Origin: JBCDBD01 sp039184335
GTDB lineage: Bacteria > Bacteroidota > Bacteroidia > Flavobacteriales > Flavobacteriaceae
Reading direction: 5' to 3'
DNA: 64,000 bases
Assembly: GCA_039184335.1 (NCBI GenBank)
Contig: JBCDBD010000018.1
Coordinates: 1-64,000 of the forward strand
The notes below the pieces were generated by a model that worked only from the letters and a program-made list of their open reading frames with translations, was not told the DNA's origin and ran no database searches. The position numbers were made by a program, and so were the translations under genes. Positions 43,562-53,190 of the stretch are shown here, piece after piece (the first letter of the stretch is position 1; each line of letters begins with the position of its first letter).

Positions 43562-43783
43562 TCTTCATGTTCATTGTCGTTTTTTACTTTTGAATACGAC
43601 AACTTCATCACTTTATTCTTTCTATCAGTAACACTGGCGGTACGGTTGGTCACTTTTCTATTGTCCAAATTTTCAAAGGCCGATACCATTGTATGTAGAA
43701 CATAAAATAACCTGAATTCATTTGTATGAATTTAACATACATGCTACATGTCTATCTTCCATACATTTCATTTTGACCCCCAT

Positions 43784-45772
43784 ATGAAAACAACGAAATT
43801 ATGTATACTGACAATCATTATATCGCTCAACACGGTATTTGCCCAACAAAGTGATACTCGCGCGCCAGAGGCTACCGCCGCTGAACACACGGTCTCATTC
43901 CGAGATATCCCCTATCTCACAGAAGCCTTTATTGATGCAACGCCAGCGGACAGAAACGATGGTATCACAATGGGCGAATTGGGTAGGGATGGGGAAAATA
44001 AAGCTATGATCGTTACACTGGCGCAGGAAATTGCCGATCACAAACATGGTGATTACGATGGCTTGCTCATTTCACACAAAAACAAATTGGTTTTTGAATC
44101 TTATTACAAGAAAGGTCGTGTGAACCTGCCTCATTTCCAATCGTCAGCTACTAAGGGCTACACCACCTTGGTACTGGGTCGGGCGATTCAGTTGGGGTAC
44201 TTGACCATGGCCGATCTGGACAGACCCTTGGTCAGTTTCCTCAAAGACCTCGATTCCACAAAATTTGTTGCGGGTGCAGAAAAAATCACACTCCATAAGG
44301 CGATGACCATGCGATCGGGCATTCGCATCGGTGAGGAAAAAAGGAAAGAGCTCGATGAAAATCCAAGCCAGTTACAAGGTCAGGGGCTTGTTCAGGCTTG
44401 GCTTGAGCATAGTGCCCCTATCACCAAAGCATCCCAAAGCTATTCCTATAGCTTCGATCCAGACCTGGTGATGCAAGTCATTGAGGCCGTTGTGCCGGGC
44501 ACCGCCCAGGATTTCATCAAAAATGAACTTCTCGATAAAATGGGCATCACGAAGTATCGTTGGCAAACAGGCCTTAGTGGCCTACCAGAAGCGGGTTGGC
44601 CCGTAAGCATGACCTCACGTGATATGATCAAGTGGGGAGCACTTATTTTGAACAAAGGAAAATGGAATGGGGAACAACTGGTGCCCGAAGCTTTTGTGAC
44701 CAAGGCCACCAGTGTAATCACCCAACCTACCGAAGATTGGCAACCCAAAACCTATCGCTACGGTTATTATTGGTATCGAACAAATATCATAGTCAGCAAT
44801 AAAAGCTATACCGCCAATATGGCCTGGGGCGGCGGCGGAATACACCTCATAGTGCTCGAAGCGCTTGACTTGGTTATTGCGATCACCGGCCATGACCGGG
44901 AAGATACCATCATGGACCAGGTTGTCAAGACCGTTATACCTGCCTTTGTAAAAGACAAGGTCACTGTTTTAGAAGACCGCTATTTTAGCGAAAAGCCACC
45001 GGGCTTAACTCCTAAACTTTTTGAGCCTAAAACAGTATCTCCAGAAGGCAGTTTTGAAGGTGGTATATTTTCGCCCGATATGAAGGAATTCTATTTCACT
45101 AGGAAAAATGGGAAATACAAAAAACGTACATTTTTTGTGATCCATTATGAAAACAATCGTTGGGGCCAAGAATCTGAGACCGATATAAGGTGGCCACAGT
45201 TCGCTGCAGATGGCAATATGATGTACGTTGGAAAAGAGTATAGGAAACGAACCGAAATTGGTTGGTCGAAACCCAAAAGCCTAGGAAGGTTCTTGAAAGA
45301 ACAGGCGCATGGTATGTCGGTTTCATCTAAAGGTACTTTTTATTTTCCTTTTTTTAAAGAAGAAGATAATGGACAGGGCAATATTGGTTATTCACGCCTG
45401 GTAAACGGCAAATATGAAACCCCAGTAAAAATGGGTGCCGAAATCAATACAGGAAATTACATTGCCCACCCCTATATTTCGCCTGATGAATCCTATTTAA
45501 TGTGGGATGTAGAACGAGAAGACGGCTATGGACAAGCGGATATCTATATCAGTTTTAGGCACAAAGATGGTTCTTGGCTACCTGCAATAAATATGGGGCC
45601 ACTAATAAATACAGCACTTCAAGAAAGTTCTCCACGTGTGACCCACGATGGAAAATATCTTTTTTTTTCGCGGGGAGAATGGAAAGTTAACGAAGATGGA
45701 AGTACTAATTGGGTGGGAAAATCTTATTGGGTTGATGCGCAGGTGATTGAAAATCTAAGGGTTGAGCAATAA
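43784..45772 (+). CDS. Fusion of a beta-lactamase-like hydrolase with a PD40-type propeller (array gene A)
   Basis: A 662-residue secreted two-domain protein; ATG 43784 begins a clear signal peptide (MKTTKLCILTIIISLNTVFA). Residues about 25-395 are a beta-lactamase-fold serine hydrolase with SATK (Ser121, Lys124), but the tyrosine motif reads YSYSFDP (220-226) where the free paralog has YGN, so the usual Asn is lost. Residues about 403-662 are a PD40-type beta-propeller that starts with the array signature KPPGLTPKLFEP and shows AHPYISPDESYLMWD and THDGKYLFFSR. The same two modules are encoded as separate proteins downstream. Confidence 0.88.
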   Translation: MKTTKLCILTIIISLNTVFAQQSDTRAPEATAAEHTVSFRDIPYLTEAFIDATPADRNDGITMGELGRDGENKAMIVTLAQEIADHKHGDYDGLLISHKNKLVFESYYKKGRVNLPHFQSSATKGYTTLVLGRAIQLGYLTMADLDRPLVSFLKDLDSTKFVAGAEKITLHKAMTMRSGIRIGEEKRKELDENPSQLQGQGLVQAWLEHSAPITKASQSYSYSFDPDLVMQVIEAVVPGTAQDFIKNELLDKMGITKYRWQTGLSGLPEAGWPVSMTSRDMIKWGALILNKGKWNGEQLVPEAFVTKATSVITQPTEDWQPKTYRYGYYWYRTNIIVSNKSYTANMAWGGGGIHLIVLEALDLVIAITGHDREDTIMDQVVKTVIPAFVKDKVTVLEDRYFSEKPPGLTPKLFEPKTVSPEGSFEGGIFSPDMKEFYFTRKNGKYKKRTFFVIHYENNRWGQESETDIRWPQFAADGNMMYVGKEYRKRTEIGWSKPKSLGRFLKEQAHGMSVSSKGTFYFPFFKEEDNGQGNIGYSRLVNGKYETPVKMGAEINTGNYIAHPYISPDESYLMWDVEREDGYGQADIYISFRHKDGSWLPAINMGPLINTALQESSPRVTHDGKYLFFSRGEWKVNEDGSTNWVGKSYWVDAQVIENLRVEQ

Positions 45773-45794
45773 ACCATAGAACAAAATAAAAACA

Positions 45795-46709
45795 ATGAAA
45801 AAACAAAACTTATTTTTTTTGATACTGGTATTTTTACTGTCTTTAAATGCTTGCCATACTAAAAAACAGGAACCAAAGGATAGTGACCCACCAAAAATGG
45901 GAAGCCCTTATTTTGGTCAAAACCCACCAGGCTTAATTCCTGAAATATTTGCTCCTGGAATTATTTCCATAAATGGAAGATATGAACACGGTATTTCGTT
46001 TTCCCCTGATTTGGATGAAGTCTATTTTTCTGCCAACAAAAAAGGAGGAGTTACAGATATCTATTTCTCAAAACTCGAAGGTGGAAAATGGATGCCTATT
46101 AAAAAAGCAAAGTTCACAGAAGGCAGAAAAGATGAAGAAATGCAGCCATTTGTCAGTTTTAGCGGTAAAAAAATATATTTCACGGCGCTTAACGCCGACA
46201 ATACGGATACTAAAATTTGGTACGTAAACCGTTCGGACAATACCTGGAGTGATGCCATAAAACTGGATTCCCCTATCAATGACAGCCTCTCGTTTTTCCC
46301 CAATCAGGCGAAAAACGGAGATCTTTTTTATACCAATGTATCGGAACGAAAAATGTATTATGCACCAAATAAAAAGGGCCAATTTCCCGAAGTAGATGAA
46401 GTTGGGATTGATTTTGGTATTCACGGTTTTATTTCCCCTTCGCAAGATTTTATACTGGTAAATGCCAGAAACCGCGAAGATGATCAAAGAAAAAGCGATA
46501 TATACGTCTATTTTAAGAAGAAAGATGGTGCATGGTCAAAACCCATTAACCTTGGAAGTGAAGTAAATTCCAATTTTTCCGAAACATGTCCAAGCCTCAC
46601 CCCAGATGGTAACTATTTATTCTTTAGTAGATATAACGAAGAAGGTGGATTATCCAACTTTTATTGGGTGGATGCGCAAATCATTGAGAACCTCAGACCC
46701 AAAGAATAG
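45795..46709 (+). CDS. PD40-type beta-propeller lipoprotein (array gene B)
   Basis: A 304-residue lipoprotein: signal LLSLNAC (Cys20), then a linker and the array signature YFGQNPPGLIPEIFAPG. The body is built of repeated short beta-units with SPDLDEVYFSANKKG, SFSGKKIYFTALN, SPSQDFILVNARNRED, TPDGNYLFFSRYNEEGG and the closing YWVDAQIIENLRPKE. No catalytic residues are apparent; such domains usually bind ligands or partner proteins. Its C-terminal half is closely matched by the C-terminus of array gene E, at DNA level too. It lies 22 bases after gene A and 4 bases before gene C. Confidence 0.85.
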   Translation: MKKQNLFFLILVFLLSLNACHTKKQEPKDSDPPKMGSPYFGQNPPGLIPEIFAPGIISINGRYEHGISFSPDLDEVYFSANKKGGVTDIYFSKLEGGKWMPIKKAKFTEGRKDEEMQPFVSFSGKKIYFTALNADNTDTKIWYVNRSDNTWSDAIKLDSPINDSLSFFPNQAKNGDLFYTNVSERKMYYAPNKKGQFPEVDEVGIDFGIHGFISPSQDFILVNARNREDDQRKSDIYVYFKKKDGAWSKPINLGSEVNSNFSETCPSLTPDGNYLFFSRYNEEGGLSNFYWVDAQIIENLRPKE

Positions 46710-46713
46710 ACTC

Positions 46714-47907
46714 ATGAAAAGCAAAACAGGACTACAACTCTTACTACTTCTTGTACTGACCAATAATGGTTTCGCCCAACAAAGGAATCATCGTGCACCG
46801 GAGGCTACCCCCGCCGAAAACACGGGCTCCTTCCAAGATATTCCCTATCTCACGGAAGCCTTTATCGATGCGTCGCCTAGGGATGGAAAAGACGGTATCC
46901 CAGTGGGCGAATTGGGCATTGATGGGGGAGATAAGGCACTGATTCTAAAGCTGGGACACGATATTGCTGCAGGAAAATACGGTAATTTCGACAGCTTTCT
47001 GATTGTCTACAAAGGCAAACTCCTTTTTGAATCTTATTATAGGCGTGGCCGCATTGATCTGCCCCATCCACAAGCGTCAGCAACAAAAAGCTACACCAGC
47101 TTGGCGCTCGGCCGTGCCATACAACTGGGGTATCTGACCATGGCCGATCTGGACAAGTCGTTGGTCAGCTTTCTCAAAGAGCTTGACCCCACAAAATTTG
47201 TTGTCGGTGCAGAAAGGATTACACTGCACCAAGCATTGACCATGCGCGGTGGGCTTGGTATCAGCAAAGCACAACGGGAAGAATTTGAGAAAGACCCAAA
47301 CCGGTTAAAAGGGCAAGGGCAAGTTCAGACCCTTCTTGAATTTAGTGCTCCCATAACCGCGGCTTCCCAGGATTTTTTATACGGCAACTTCAATCCAGCC
47401 CTGGTCATGCAAGTCATCGAGGCTGTGGTGCCGGGTTCGGCCAAAGATTTTATTAAAGAGGAACTCCTCGACAAAATGGGCATAACAAATTATTGCTGGG
47501 AGACTGATATTAGTGGCTTGCCACGAGCAGGAAGCCGCTCGAGCATGACCTCCCGCGATATGGTCAAGTGGGGCATCTTGGTTGCCAACAAAGGCAAATG
47601 GCAAGGCGAGCAACTAGTACCAGCAGCCTTTATTGCTAGGGCGACCCGTAAAATTGTTGACCAAAGTGATGAATATGACGACACCTCCGGTGGTATCTCC
47701 GGGACGGCTTATGGCTATTTCTGGTGGCAGGCCGATTTTTCCGCAGGTGATAAAAACTACTTCAGCAAAGCGGCCAGAGGCGGCAGTGGTCAAACCATCA
47801 ATGTGATTGAAACGCTTGATCTGGTGGTAGTGACCACCACCCATCGTAGCGTTGACGATCCCATATCGGTGACAGCGACAAGAGTCTTGCCAGCCTTTAT
47901 TGAATAA
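46714..47907 (+). CDS. Secreted beta-lactamase-like serine hydrolase (array gene C)
   Basis: A 397-residue secreted hydrolase and free paralog of the N-terminal half of gene A. The signal peptide starts at ATG 46714 (MKSKTGLQLLLLLVLTNNGFAQ); the frame runs upstream inside gene B but that part is not used. Catalytic residues are SATK (Ser122, Lys125) and YGN (Tyr223, Asn225), with ARGGSGQTINVIETLDLVVVTTTH as the third motif, as in the esterase/amidase branch (NylB-like). Mature N-termini of A and C share RAPEAT and DIPYLTEAFIDA. Substrate unknown. Confidence 0.88.
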   Translation: MKSKTGLQLLLLLVLTNNGFAQQRNHRAPEATPAENTGSFQDIPYLTEAFIDASPRDGKDGIPVGELGIDGGDKALILKLGHDIAAGKYGNFDSFLIVYKGKLLFESYYRRGRIDLPHPQASATKSYTSLALGRAIQLGYLTMADLDKSLVSFLKELDPTKFVVGAERITLHQALTMRGGLGISKAQREEFEKDPNRLKGQGQVQTLLEFSAPITAASQDFLYGNFNPALVMQVIEAVVPGSAKDFIKEELLDKMGITNYCWETDISGLPRAGSRSSMTSRDMVKWGILVANKGKWQGEQLVPAAFIARATRKIVDQSDEYDDTSGGISGTAYGYFWWQADFSAGDKNYFSKAARGGSGQTINVIETLDLVVVTTTHRSVDDPISVTATRVLPAFIE

Positions 47908-47933
47908 TGGCGAATCGTATAAAAATCCAAATA

Positions 47934-48836
47934 ATGAGAAAATCCTATTTTATTTTAATCACATGCTGTGTACTATTGTTCAATGCCTGCAATAGCAAAG
48001 AAAAACGGCAACCCGTAGTTAATGATACCCCAATACAAAACCCCTATCTTGGGCAAAAACCACCCGGTTTAACACCTGAGCCTTTCGCCCCTGGTATGGT
48101 GACCACAGCGCAGTGGGAATATGGAGGTTCCTTTACCCCAGACCTGAAAGAATTTTATTTCATCAGGGAAGTTGGAGAAACCAAGGAAAACAAAAAAATG
48201 GAATTTGTTGTTTTTCAATATAAGAATGGTAAATGGTACGATTCAGTGTTATCCCCTAGGGTAGGACAACCTTTTATCTCACCTGATGGCAAGACCATGC
48301 ATTTGGGAAAGCGGTATAAAGAACGTAATGCAGACGGTAGTTGGTCCGCGATCAAAAAACTCGATTCCTACTTCCAAGAGATACGGATCATGCGCCTTAC
48401 CGCTTCGGCCAAGGGCACCTATGTTTTTGATGAAGTAGGCATGCCGGAAGGTGACGGCGTGATTCGGTATTCGCGATTGGTCAATGGAAAACATGAAGCA
48501 CCAAAAGACTTTAGTAACGCTATCAACACGGGAAGAATGAATGCCCACCCCTTTATTGCCCCAGATGGATCGTATTTGCTATGGGATGGGAGAAGGGAAA
48601 GTGGATATGGCAGTTCAGATATCTATATTAGTTTTCGCCAGCAAGATGGTTCATGGGGCGAGGCCATTAACTTGGGAGACACTATAAATACCGAGGGTTG
48701 GGAAGCGAGTGCCAGTGTCACACCAGATGGCAAATACCTTTTCTTCAATAGAAACATGACCCCAGGCAACTATGACAATGTCGATATCTATTGGGCAGAT
48801 GCGCAGCTTATTGAGACACTCAGACCAAAAGAATAA
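47934..48836 (+). CDS. PD40-type beta-propeller lipoprotein (array gene D)
   Basis: A 300-residue lipoprotein with a lipobox at LLFNAC and the array signature YLGQKPPGLTPEPFAPG. The body has TPDLKEFYFIREVGE, RMNAHPFIAPDGSYLLWDGRRESGYGSSDIYISFRQQDGSWGEAINLGD and TPDGKYLFFNRNM, ending YWADAQLIETLRPKE. This is the same subgroup as the propeller of gene A and of genes G and I. The frame opens with an ATG at 47907 that overlaps the stop of gene C (TAATG); ATG at 47934 starts the lipoprotein signal cleanly and is preferred, though coupling from 47907 is possible. Confidence 0.85.
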   Translation: MRKSYFILITCCVLLFNACNSKEKRQPVVNDTPIQNPYLGQKPPGLTPEPFAPGMVTTAQWEYGGSFTPDLKEFYFIREVGETKENKKMEFVVFQYKNGKWYDSVLSPRVGQPFISPDGKTMHLGKRYKERNADGSWSAIKKLDSYFQEIRIMRLTASAKGTYVFDEVGMPEGDGVIRYSRLVNGKHEAPKDFSNAINTGRMNAHPFIAPDGSYLLWDGRRESGYGSSDIYISFRQQDGSWGEAINLGDTINTEGWEASASVTPDGKYLFFNRNMTPGNYDNVDIYWADAQLIETLRPKE

Positions 48837-48848
48837 AACGAACAACAC

Positions 48849-50249
48849 ATGAAAACTACCATGTTCTTACTACTCGCAATGGCAGTATCGCTCGATACGG
48901 TCGTTGCACAGGAAACCCCTAAAAGCAATGATATCCCCAAGGCAGAAAGATCTTCTTTAGCGTTGCCCAAAATACAGGTCATCCCTATAAAAGATACCAA
49001 GAACGACAGGCAATACGAACTCTATGTCAAGCTCCCGGAGGACTACGCCGAAAACAGTGACAAAAAATACCCGGTGATTTACTATACCGATGCGATGTGG
49101 CATGTGGAACTGTTGTCCGGTGCTACCGAGTACATTATGGAAGAGGCCATTCTGGTCGGAATTTCATGGGAAAAAGACCTTACATCAGATGTAGGCCCCC
49201 ATGTAAGCAGATATCGCGATTATTCCATGCGAGCGTCCAGCAATCCAGAACATCAGAAAAAATATCAGTTTGGTCAGGCGGACGATCATCTGGCATTTCT
49301 TCGAAATGATGTGATTCCATATGTAGAAGACAACTATAGCACCGATGCGGAACGTCGTACCTATTTCGGGTATTCTTTAAGTGGGGAATTTGGTGTATAC
49401 ATACTATTGACACAACCAGATACCTTTAAAAACTACATTTTAGGCAGCCCCTCACTAAAGGGGGAGATTCCCCATGTAGCTGAGCTTGAATCCGCATCAC
49501 GGCACAAAGACCTAAATGCCAATGTCTTCGTTTCATATGGCACGTTGGAAAAAGAATCGGGCGAGCATATCGACGAATTTGTTGCACTGCTCAAAAGTAG
49601 AAACGATCAGCATGTAACGCTACAATATGAAATAATCGATGGGAGCCATCAAACCGCATTTCCAATGACCGTGGTACGCAGTATAGCTTGGTTATCCAAA
49701 ATAAATGATTTTTACGTAAACCGTTTAGAGAATGCCTGGGGTGATGCCATACAACTCGAATCCACTATAAATGACGACTTGGTGTTATTTCCCAATCAGG
49801 CGGAAAATGGAAGCCTTTACTATTTTAATTTATCAAAAGGGAAAATGTATTATGCCCCCAATAAAAATGATGCATTTCCCGAAGTACAGGAAGCTGACAT
49901 TGATTTTGGCCATCATGCCTTCATTTCCCCATCCCAGGACTATCTGCTGGTGACTGCTCGAAACAAGGAAGATGCAAATAGAAAAGACAATGACATTTAT
50001 GTCTATTTCAAAAGAAAGAACGGTACATGGACACAGCCAGTGAATCTTGGGAATTCGGTGAACAATGATTTTAATGAGAAAACCCCTTGCATCACACCAG
50101 ATGGCAAGTACTTATTTTTTGGCAGGGATAAAAGGAACATTGAACCTGGGCTATCGAACATATATTGGGTGAACACAGAAGTCATCTATAAAGTAAGCCC
50201 CCCGATTTATAAGTCGGTCAAACCAAAAACTCGACATTTGAATCTGTAA
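48849..50249 (+). CDS. Chimeric esterase with C-terminal half-propeller (array gene E)
   Basis: A 466-residue secreted protein. After the signal peptide (MKTTMFLLLAMAVSLDTVVA) comes a Fes/IroE-type alpha/beta-hydrolase domain (about 40-285) with YELYVKLPEDY, the nucleophile elbow GYSLSG (Ser176) and a candidate His in IDGSHQTAFP. From residue 289 (YVNRLENAWGDAIQLES) it continues as the C-terminal half of a propeller closely matching gene B, including FPNQAENG, MYYAPNKN, SPSQDYLLVTARNKED and TPDGKYLFFGRD. The first propeller half is missing. The gene therefore looks like a recombinant of an esterase gene with a B-type propeller. Confidence 0.88.
   Translation: MKTTMFLLLAMAVSLDTVVAQETPKSNDIPKAERSSLALPKIQVIPIKDTKNDRQYELYVKLPEDYAENSDKKYPVIYYTDAMWHVELLSGATEYIMEEAILVGISWEKDLTSDVGPHVSRYRDYSMRASSNPEHQKKYQFGQADDHLAFLRNDVIPYVEDNYSTDAERRTYFGYSLSGEFGVYILLTQPDTFKNYILGSPSLKGEIPHVAELESASRHKDLNANVFVSYGTLEKESGEHIDEFVALLKSRNDQHVTLQYEIIDGSHQTAFPMTVVRSIAWLSKINDFYVNRLENAWGDAIQLESTINDDLVLFPNQAENGSLYYFNLSKGKMYYAPNKNDAFPEVQEADIDFGHHAFISPSQDYLLVTARNKEDANRKDNDIYVYFKRKNGTWTQPVNLGNSVNNDFNEKTPCITPDGKYLFFGRDKRNIEPGLSNIYWVNTEVIYKVSPPIYKSVKPKTRHLNL
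49713..50190 (+). repeat. Segment duplicated from the B-type propeller (46221-46690)
   Basis: Bases from 49713 on align with those from 46221 on in array gene B, starting with a shared TACGTAAACCGTT and continuing with long near-identical runs to the gene end. The similarity stops abruptly upstream of 49713, marking a recombination joint. Confidence 0.75.
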
Positions 50250-50269
50250 AAACAAAAATCGCCATAACA

Positions 50270-51571
50270 TTGAAACAGCCTTTGAAAGGTACTCTTTGTG
50301 GAAATAGTACTGTCGCCGCCCTTAAAATAACCCCTCAGGTAAAAAAATACCTTAGTATACTATTGCTATTAATTTCCGGCCAAGCAATGGCCCAGCAAAT
50401 AGATCGACCTAATACCATCGATCTATTTGAAATTGAATCAGAATTCTTAAAGGAGTCTAGAACTATAAAGGTATCGTTACCCTATGATTACGCTAAATCC
50501 ACCAAGTCTTATCCCATTATTCTTGTTTTGGACAACCAATTGATGTTTTCAACAATGACCGCTATGGTGAACCAACTAAGCGCAGTATCCAGAATACCAG
50601 AATCCCTAGTGGTCACTATTACGGAAGGAACCAAACATAGAACCCATTATGCCCCCAACCTTTACTCCAACAGCAATGAACGTGCATATGGGTATGGAAA
50701 CCACCAGAAAGAGTTCACCCAGTTTTTACAAAACGAACTGTTACCTAAATTGGACGCTAACTATCGAACAGTAAATTTTCGGACTCTGGTTGGGTTTTCG
50801 CCCTCTTCTATTTTCACCTTGCACACTTTATTGAAGTCGCCTGACCTATTTCAAGCGTATATCGCTATTGCTGCGGGAAACATCATAGGCGATGGTTATA
50901 AAAAAGGAGAAAGTTTTATTGATATCATTACAAACTTCTCGATTAAGGATGCCTTACCCAATGCGTATTTGTATGTTGTTTCAGGAGGTGGGGATCTAGA
51001 CAATCAACCTCATATTAGGGCCAATGTTGATGGTTTTAACCAAAACATCTCTACCTTTTCAAATGACAATTTCAAGGCCAAAGCAGAAATTATTGATGGG
51101 GAGGGGCATACGGATGTTTTATTACCAGGAATCATTTCCGCAATGGATTTTATTTTCCCAAAGGAGAAATGGTTTGTTGATTACGTTGATTTGATCAATA
51201 CCTCTAGAAACCCCAAAGAGAACATTGATGACTTTTATAATGCGCTTTCCCTAGAGTATGGATTTACGGTTTATCCAAACATGGATAGGTTATACAGTAT
51301 GAGTTGTATTAAAAATGTTGGTAGTAGACTTTTACGGGAAGACCGATTCAACGAAGCTATTGAGCTATACCAATATTGGACCGATTTATATCCCCAATCG
51401 GCTAAAGCGCATGCTTATCTGGGTTATGCCCAAAAACACGCTGAAAACTTTAAAGCATCTAGGGTATCTTACGAAAAGGCTGTTGCGATTGCCAAAAAAG
51501 AGTCGAACCCACAAGTAATTACCTATCAAAAAGCACTGGATGAACTTAAGACGAGTACGAACAGAAAATAA
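50270..51571 (+). CDS. Esterase with C-terminal TPR-like region (array gene F)
   Basis: A 433-residue secreted alpha/beta-hydrolase of the Fes/IroE-type esterase group. Residues about 45-300 hold KVSLPYDYAKSTKSYPIILVLD, the nucleophile elbow GFSPSS and a His in IDGEGHTDVL. The C-terminal 100 residues (AIELYQYWTDLYPQSAKAHAYLGYAQKHAENFKASRVSYEKAVAIAKK) form one or two TPR units, as in several flavobacterial esterases. The start is TTG at 50270, with no ATG before the hydrophobic segment (KKYLSILLLLISGQAMAQQ), leaving a long N-terminal region before the signal. Confidence 0.82.
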   Translation: MKQPLKGTLCGNSTVAALKITPQVKKYLSILLLLISGQAMAQQIDRPNTIDLFEIESEFLKESRTIKVSLPYDYAKSTKSYPIILVLDNQLMFSTMTAMVNQLSAVSRIPESLVVTITEGTKHRTHYAPNLYSNSNERAYGYGNHQKEFTQFLQNELLPKLDANYRTVNFRTLVGFSPSSIFTLHTLLKSPDLFQAYIAIAAGNIIGDGYKKGESFIDIITNFSIKDALPNAYLYVVSGGGDLDNQPHIRANVDGFNQNISTFSNDNFKAKAEIIDGEGHTDVLLPGIISAMDFIFPKEKWFVDYVDLINTSRNPKENIDDFYNALSLEYGFTVYPNMDRLYSMSCIKNVGSRLLREDRFNEAIELYQYWTDLYPQSAKAHAYLGYAQKHAENFKASRVSYEKAVAIAKKESNPQVITYQKALDELKTSTNRK

Positions 51572-51613
51572 CCATTTATTCAAACCTTGGCGATAATTAA
51601 AAACAAATTGAAC

Positions 51614-52504
51614 ATGAAGAATACCGTAATTAAATTTTTAGCCCTAACATCCATTCTGTTTTTAAGTGCCTGCAAAACCAAAAAGTCCGAAACACATAAG
51701 AGTGACGCTCCAACGGAGGAAGACCCTTACTTTGGATATACCCCCCCAGGATTGACCCCAGAAATTTTTGTTCCTAAAAAGGGTACTTCCCAAGATTGGA
51801 AATTAGGGAATGAAGATGCTTTGGACATGCAAGAATTTTACTTCACATATTCAGGTAATAACCCCTTTGAGCCCCTCGTCGTTGTGTATCGGAACGAAGG
51901 CAGCTATTATAGGGTCAATAAGTACAGCTTTAGCCATAATCCTAGCGATAGTGACATCCTATATTCTAGATGGAACTACATAGAACGTACAGATTCCGGT
52001 TGGTCAAAGATCAAAAGTCTAGGGCCCATGTTTGACCGGGAAGATTGGGGCATTATGGTGATGTCGGTATCTGCTAAAGGGACTATTGTTTTTGATGACT
52101 ATAAAAGCAATGACGTCATCCGCATGTCAAGGATGATAGACGGTAAGCGGGAAGAACCTAAACTACTTGGAAAGGAAATCAACTCAGGGAAATGGACGGC
52201 CCACCCCTTTATAGCGCCAGATGAATCCTTCTTAATATGGGGTAGCGAACGAGAAGAGGGATATGGCATGTCCGATAATTACATCAGTTTTCAACAGCAA
52301 GATGGTTCATGGGGCCCGGCCATTAATATGGGGGATCAAATAAATTCAGAACTCGTTGAAAATGGAGCAAGATTAACACCGGACGGAAAGTACTTGCTTT
52401 TTGGAAGATCGGAAGAAAAAGAAAGGGAAGATGGTAGTACCTATTGGACTACAACCAACTATTGGGTGAATGCCAAGATTATTGAAACCCTTAGACCTGA
52501 ATAA
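51614..52504 (+). CDS. PD40-type beta-propeller lipoprotein (array gene G)
   Basis: A 296-residue lipoprotein starting at ATG 51614 with the lipobox LFLSAC. It carries YFGYTPPGLTPEIFVPKKG, WTAHPFIAPDESFLIWGSEREEGYG, YISFQQQDGSWGPAINMGDQIN, TPDGKYLLFGRSEEKEREDGSTYW and YWVNAKIIETLRPE. It belongs to the same subgroup as the propellers of A, D and I. The frame extends to 51587 with TTG but that adds no signal. It follows the esterase F by 42 bases. Confidence 0.84.
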   Translation: MKNTVIKFLALTSILFLSACKTKKSETHKSDAPTEEDPYFGYTPPGLTPEIFVPKKGTSQDWKLGNEDALDMQEFYFTYSGNNPFEPLVVVYRNEGSYYRVNKYSFSHNPSDSDILYSRWNYIERTDSGWSKIKSLGPMFDREDWGIMVMSVSAKGTIVFDDYKSNDVIRMSRMIDGKREEPKLLGKEINSGKWTAHPFIAPDESFLIWGSEREEGYGMSDNYISFQQQDGSWGPAINMGDQINSELVENGARLTPDGKYLLFGRSEEKEREDGSTYWTTTNYWVNAKIIETLRPE

Positions 52505-52596
52505 TCATTTCATGCAAAAATTTAAGGGTATAAATTATACCTACCGCCAAAACGGCATAAAACATTACCTACAATTTGAAAAATAAATATTCATAT

Positions 52597-53052
52597 ATGA
52601 AGATATTAACTTATAGCCTATTGATTATCTGTACCATGAGTCAAGTAATTGCACAGAACGTAACAGAAACGCACAAAGACTCATTAAATAACATGGTTCA
52701 GAAATACTACGATTTAAACCTTAACGTGTTTCAAGAAAATTCCACGATTCAAGATATTGATAAGGTTTTTGAACTTTTCACGGATGACTTTGTGTATATA
52801 CATCCAAAATATGGTGGCACCTATACTCGAGAGGATTTGTATAACGGGTACGTTCGTAATCAAAAAAATGGTGGTTATAAGGGAGAAGAGACCGGCGTAA
52901 AAATCATAAACAAGATCATTGGACTAAAAGCTATTGTCGTTCAACGAAGTTATGTACTTAAAAAAGACGGTTTAATTACGGATGGAGAACCCCAAATGAC
53001 CCTTTTTGAATTTCAAGATGGAAAAATATCCAGAATAGTTGAGTATTGGTAA
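52597..53052 (+). CDS. Secreted SnoaL/NTF2-like protein
   Basis: A 151-residue protein with signal peptide (MKILTYSLLIICTMSQVIAQ) and a single NTF2-like domain: DIDKVFELFTDDFVYIHPKYGGTYTREDLYNGYV followed by a beta-sheet ending in LFEFQDGKISRIVEYW, the common SnoaL/DUF4440 ending. The pocket residues are consistent with ligand binding or hydrolysis of small molecules. ATG 52597 is preferred to TTG 52576. It lies inside the array between two propeller lipoproteins, suggesting a joint role. Confidence 0.82.
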   Translation: MKILTYSLLIICTMSQVIAQNVTETHKDSLNNMVQKYYDLNLNVFQENSTIQDIDKVFELFTDDFVYIHPKYGGTYTREDLYNGYVRNQKNGGYKGEETGVKIINKIIGLKAIVVQRSYVLKKDGLITDGEPQMTLFEFQDGKISRIVEYW

Positions 53053-53190
53053 TAGCGGTTGAAGTGATAAAGCAAAAGGTATTCGGGTATAGACCCACTA
53101 CGACCCATGCCCAAGACCGATGGATTGATTTTATTCAAATAAAAGAACGCATTCAGAAGATGACCACGAATTAAAACAACAATTTTTAGC

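Noticed and set aside
43562..43783. Possible LytTR binding repeats before the array
   Set aside because: I looked for paired direct repeats and saw only AT-rich near-matches; none convincing.
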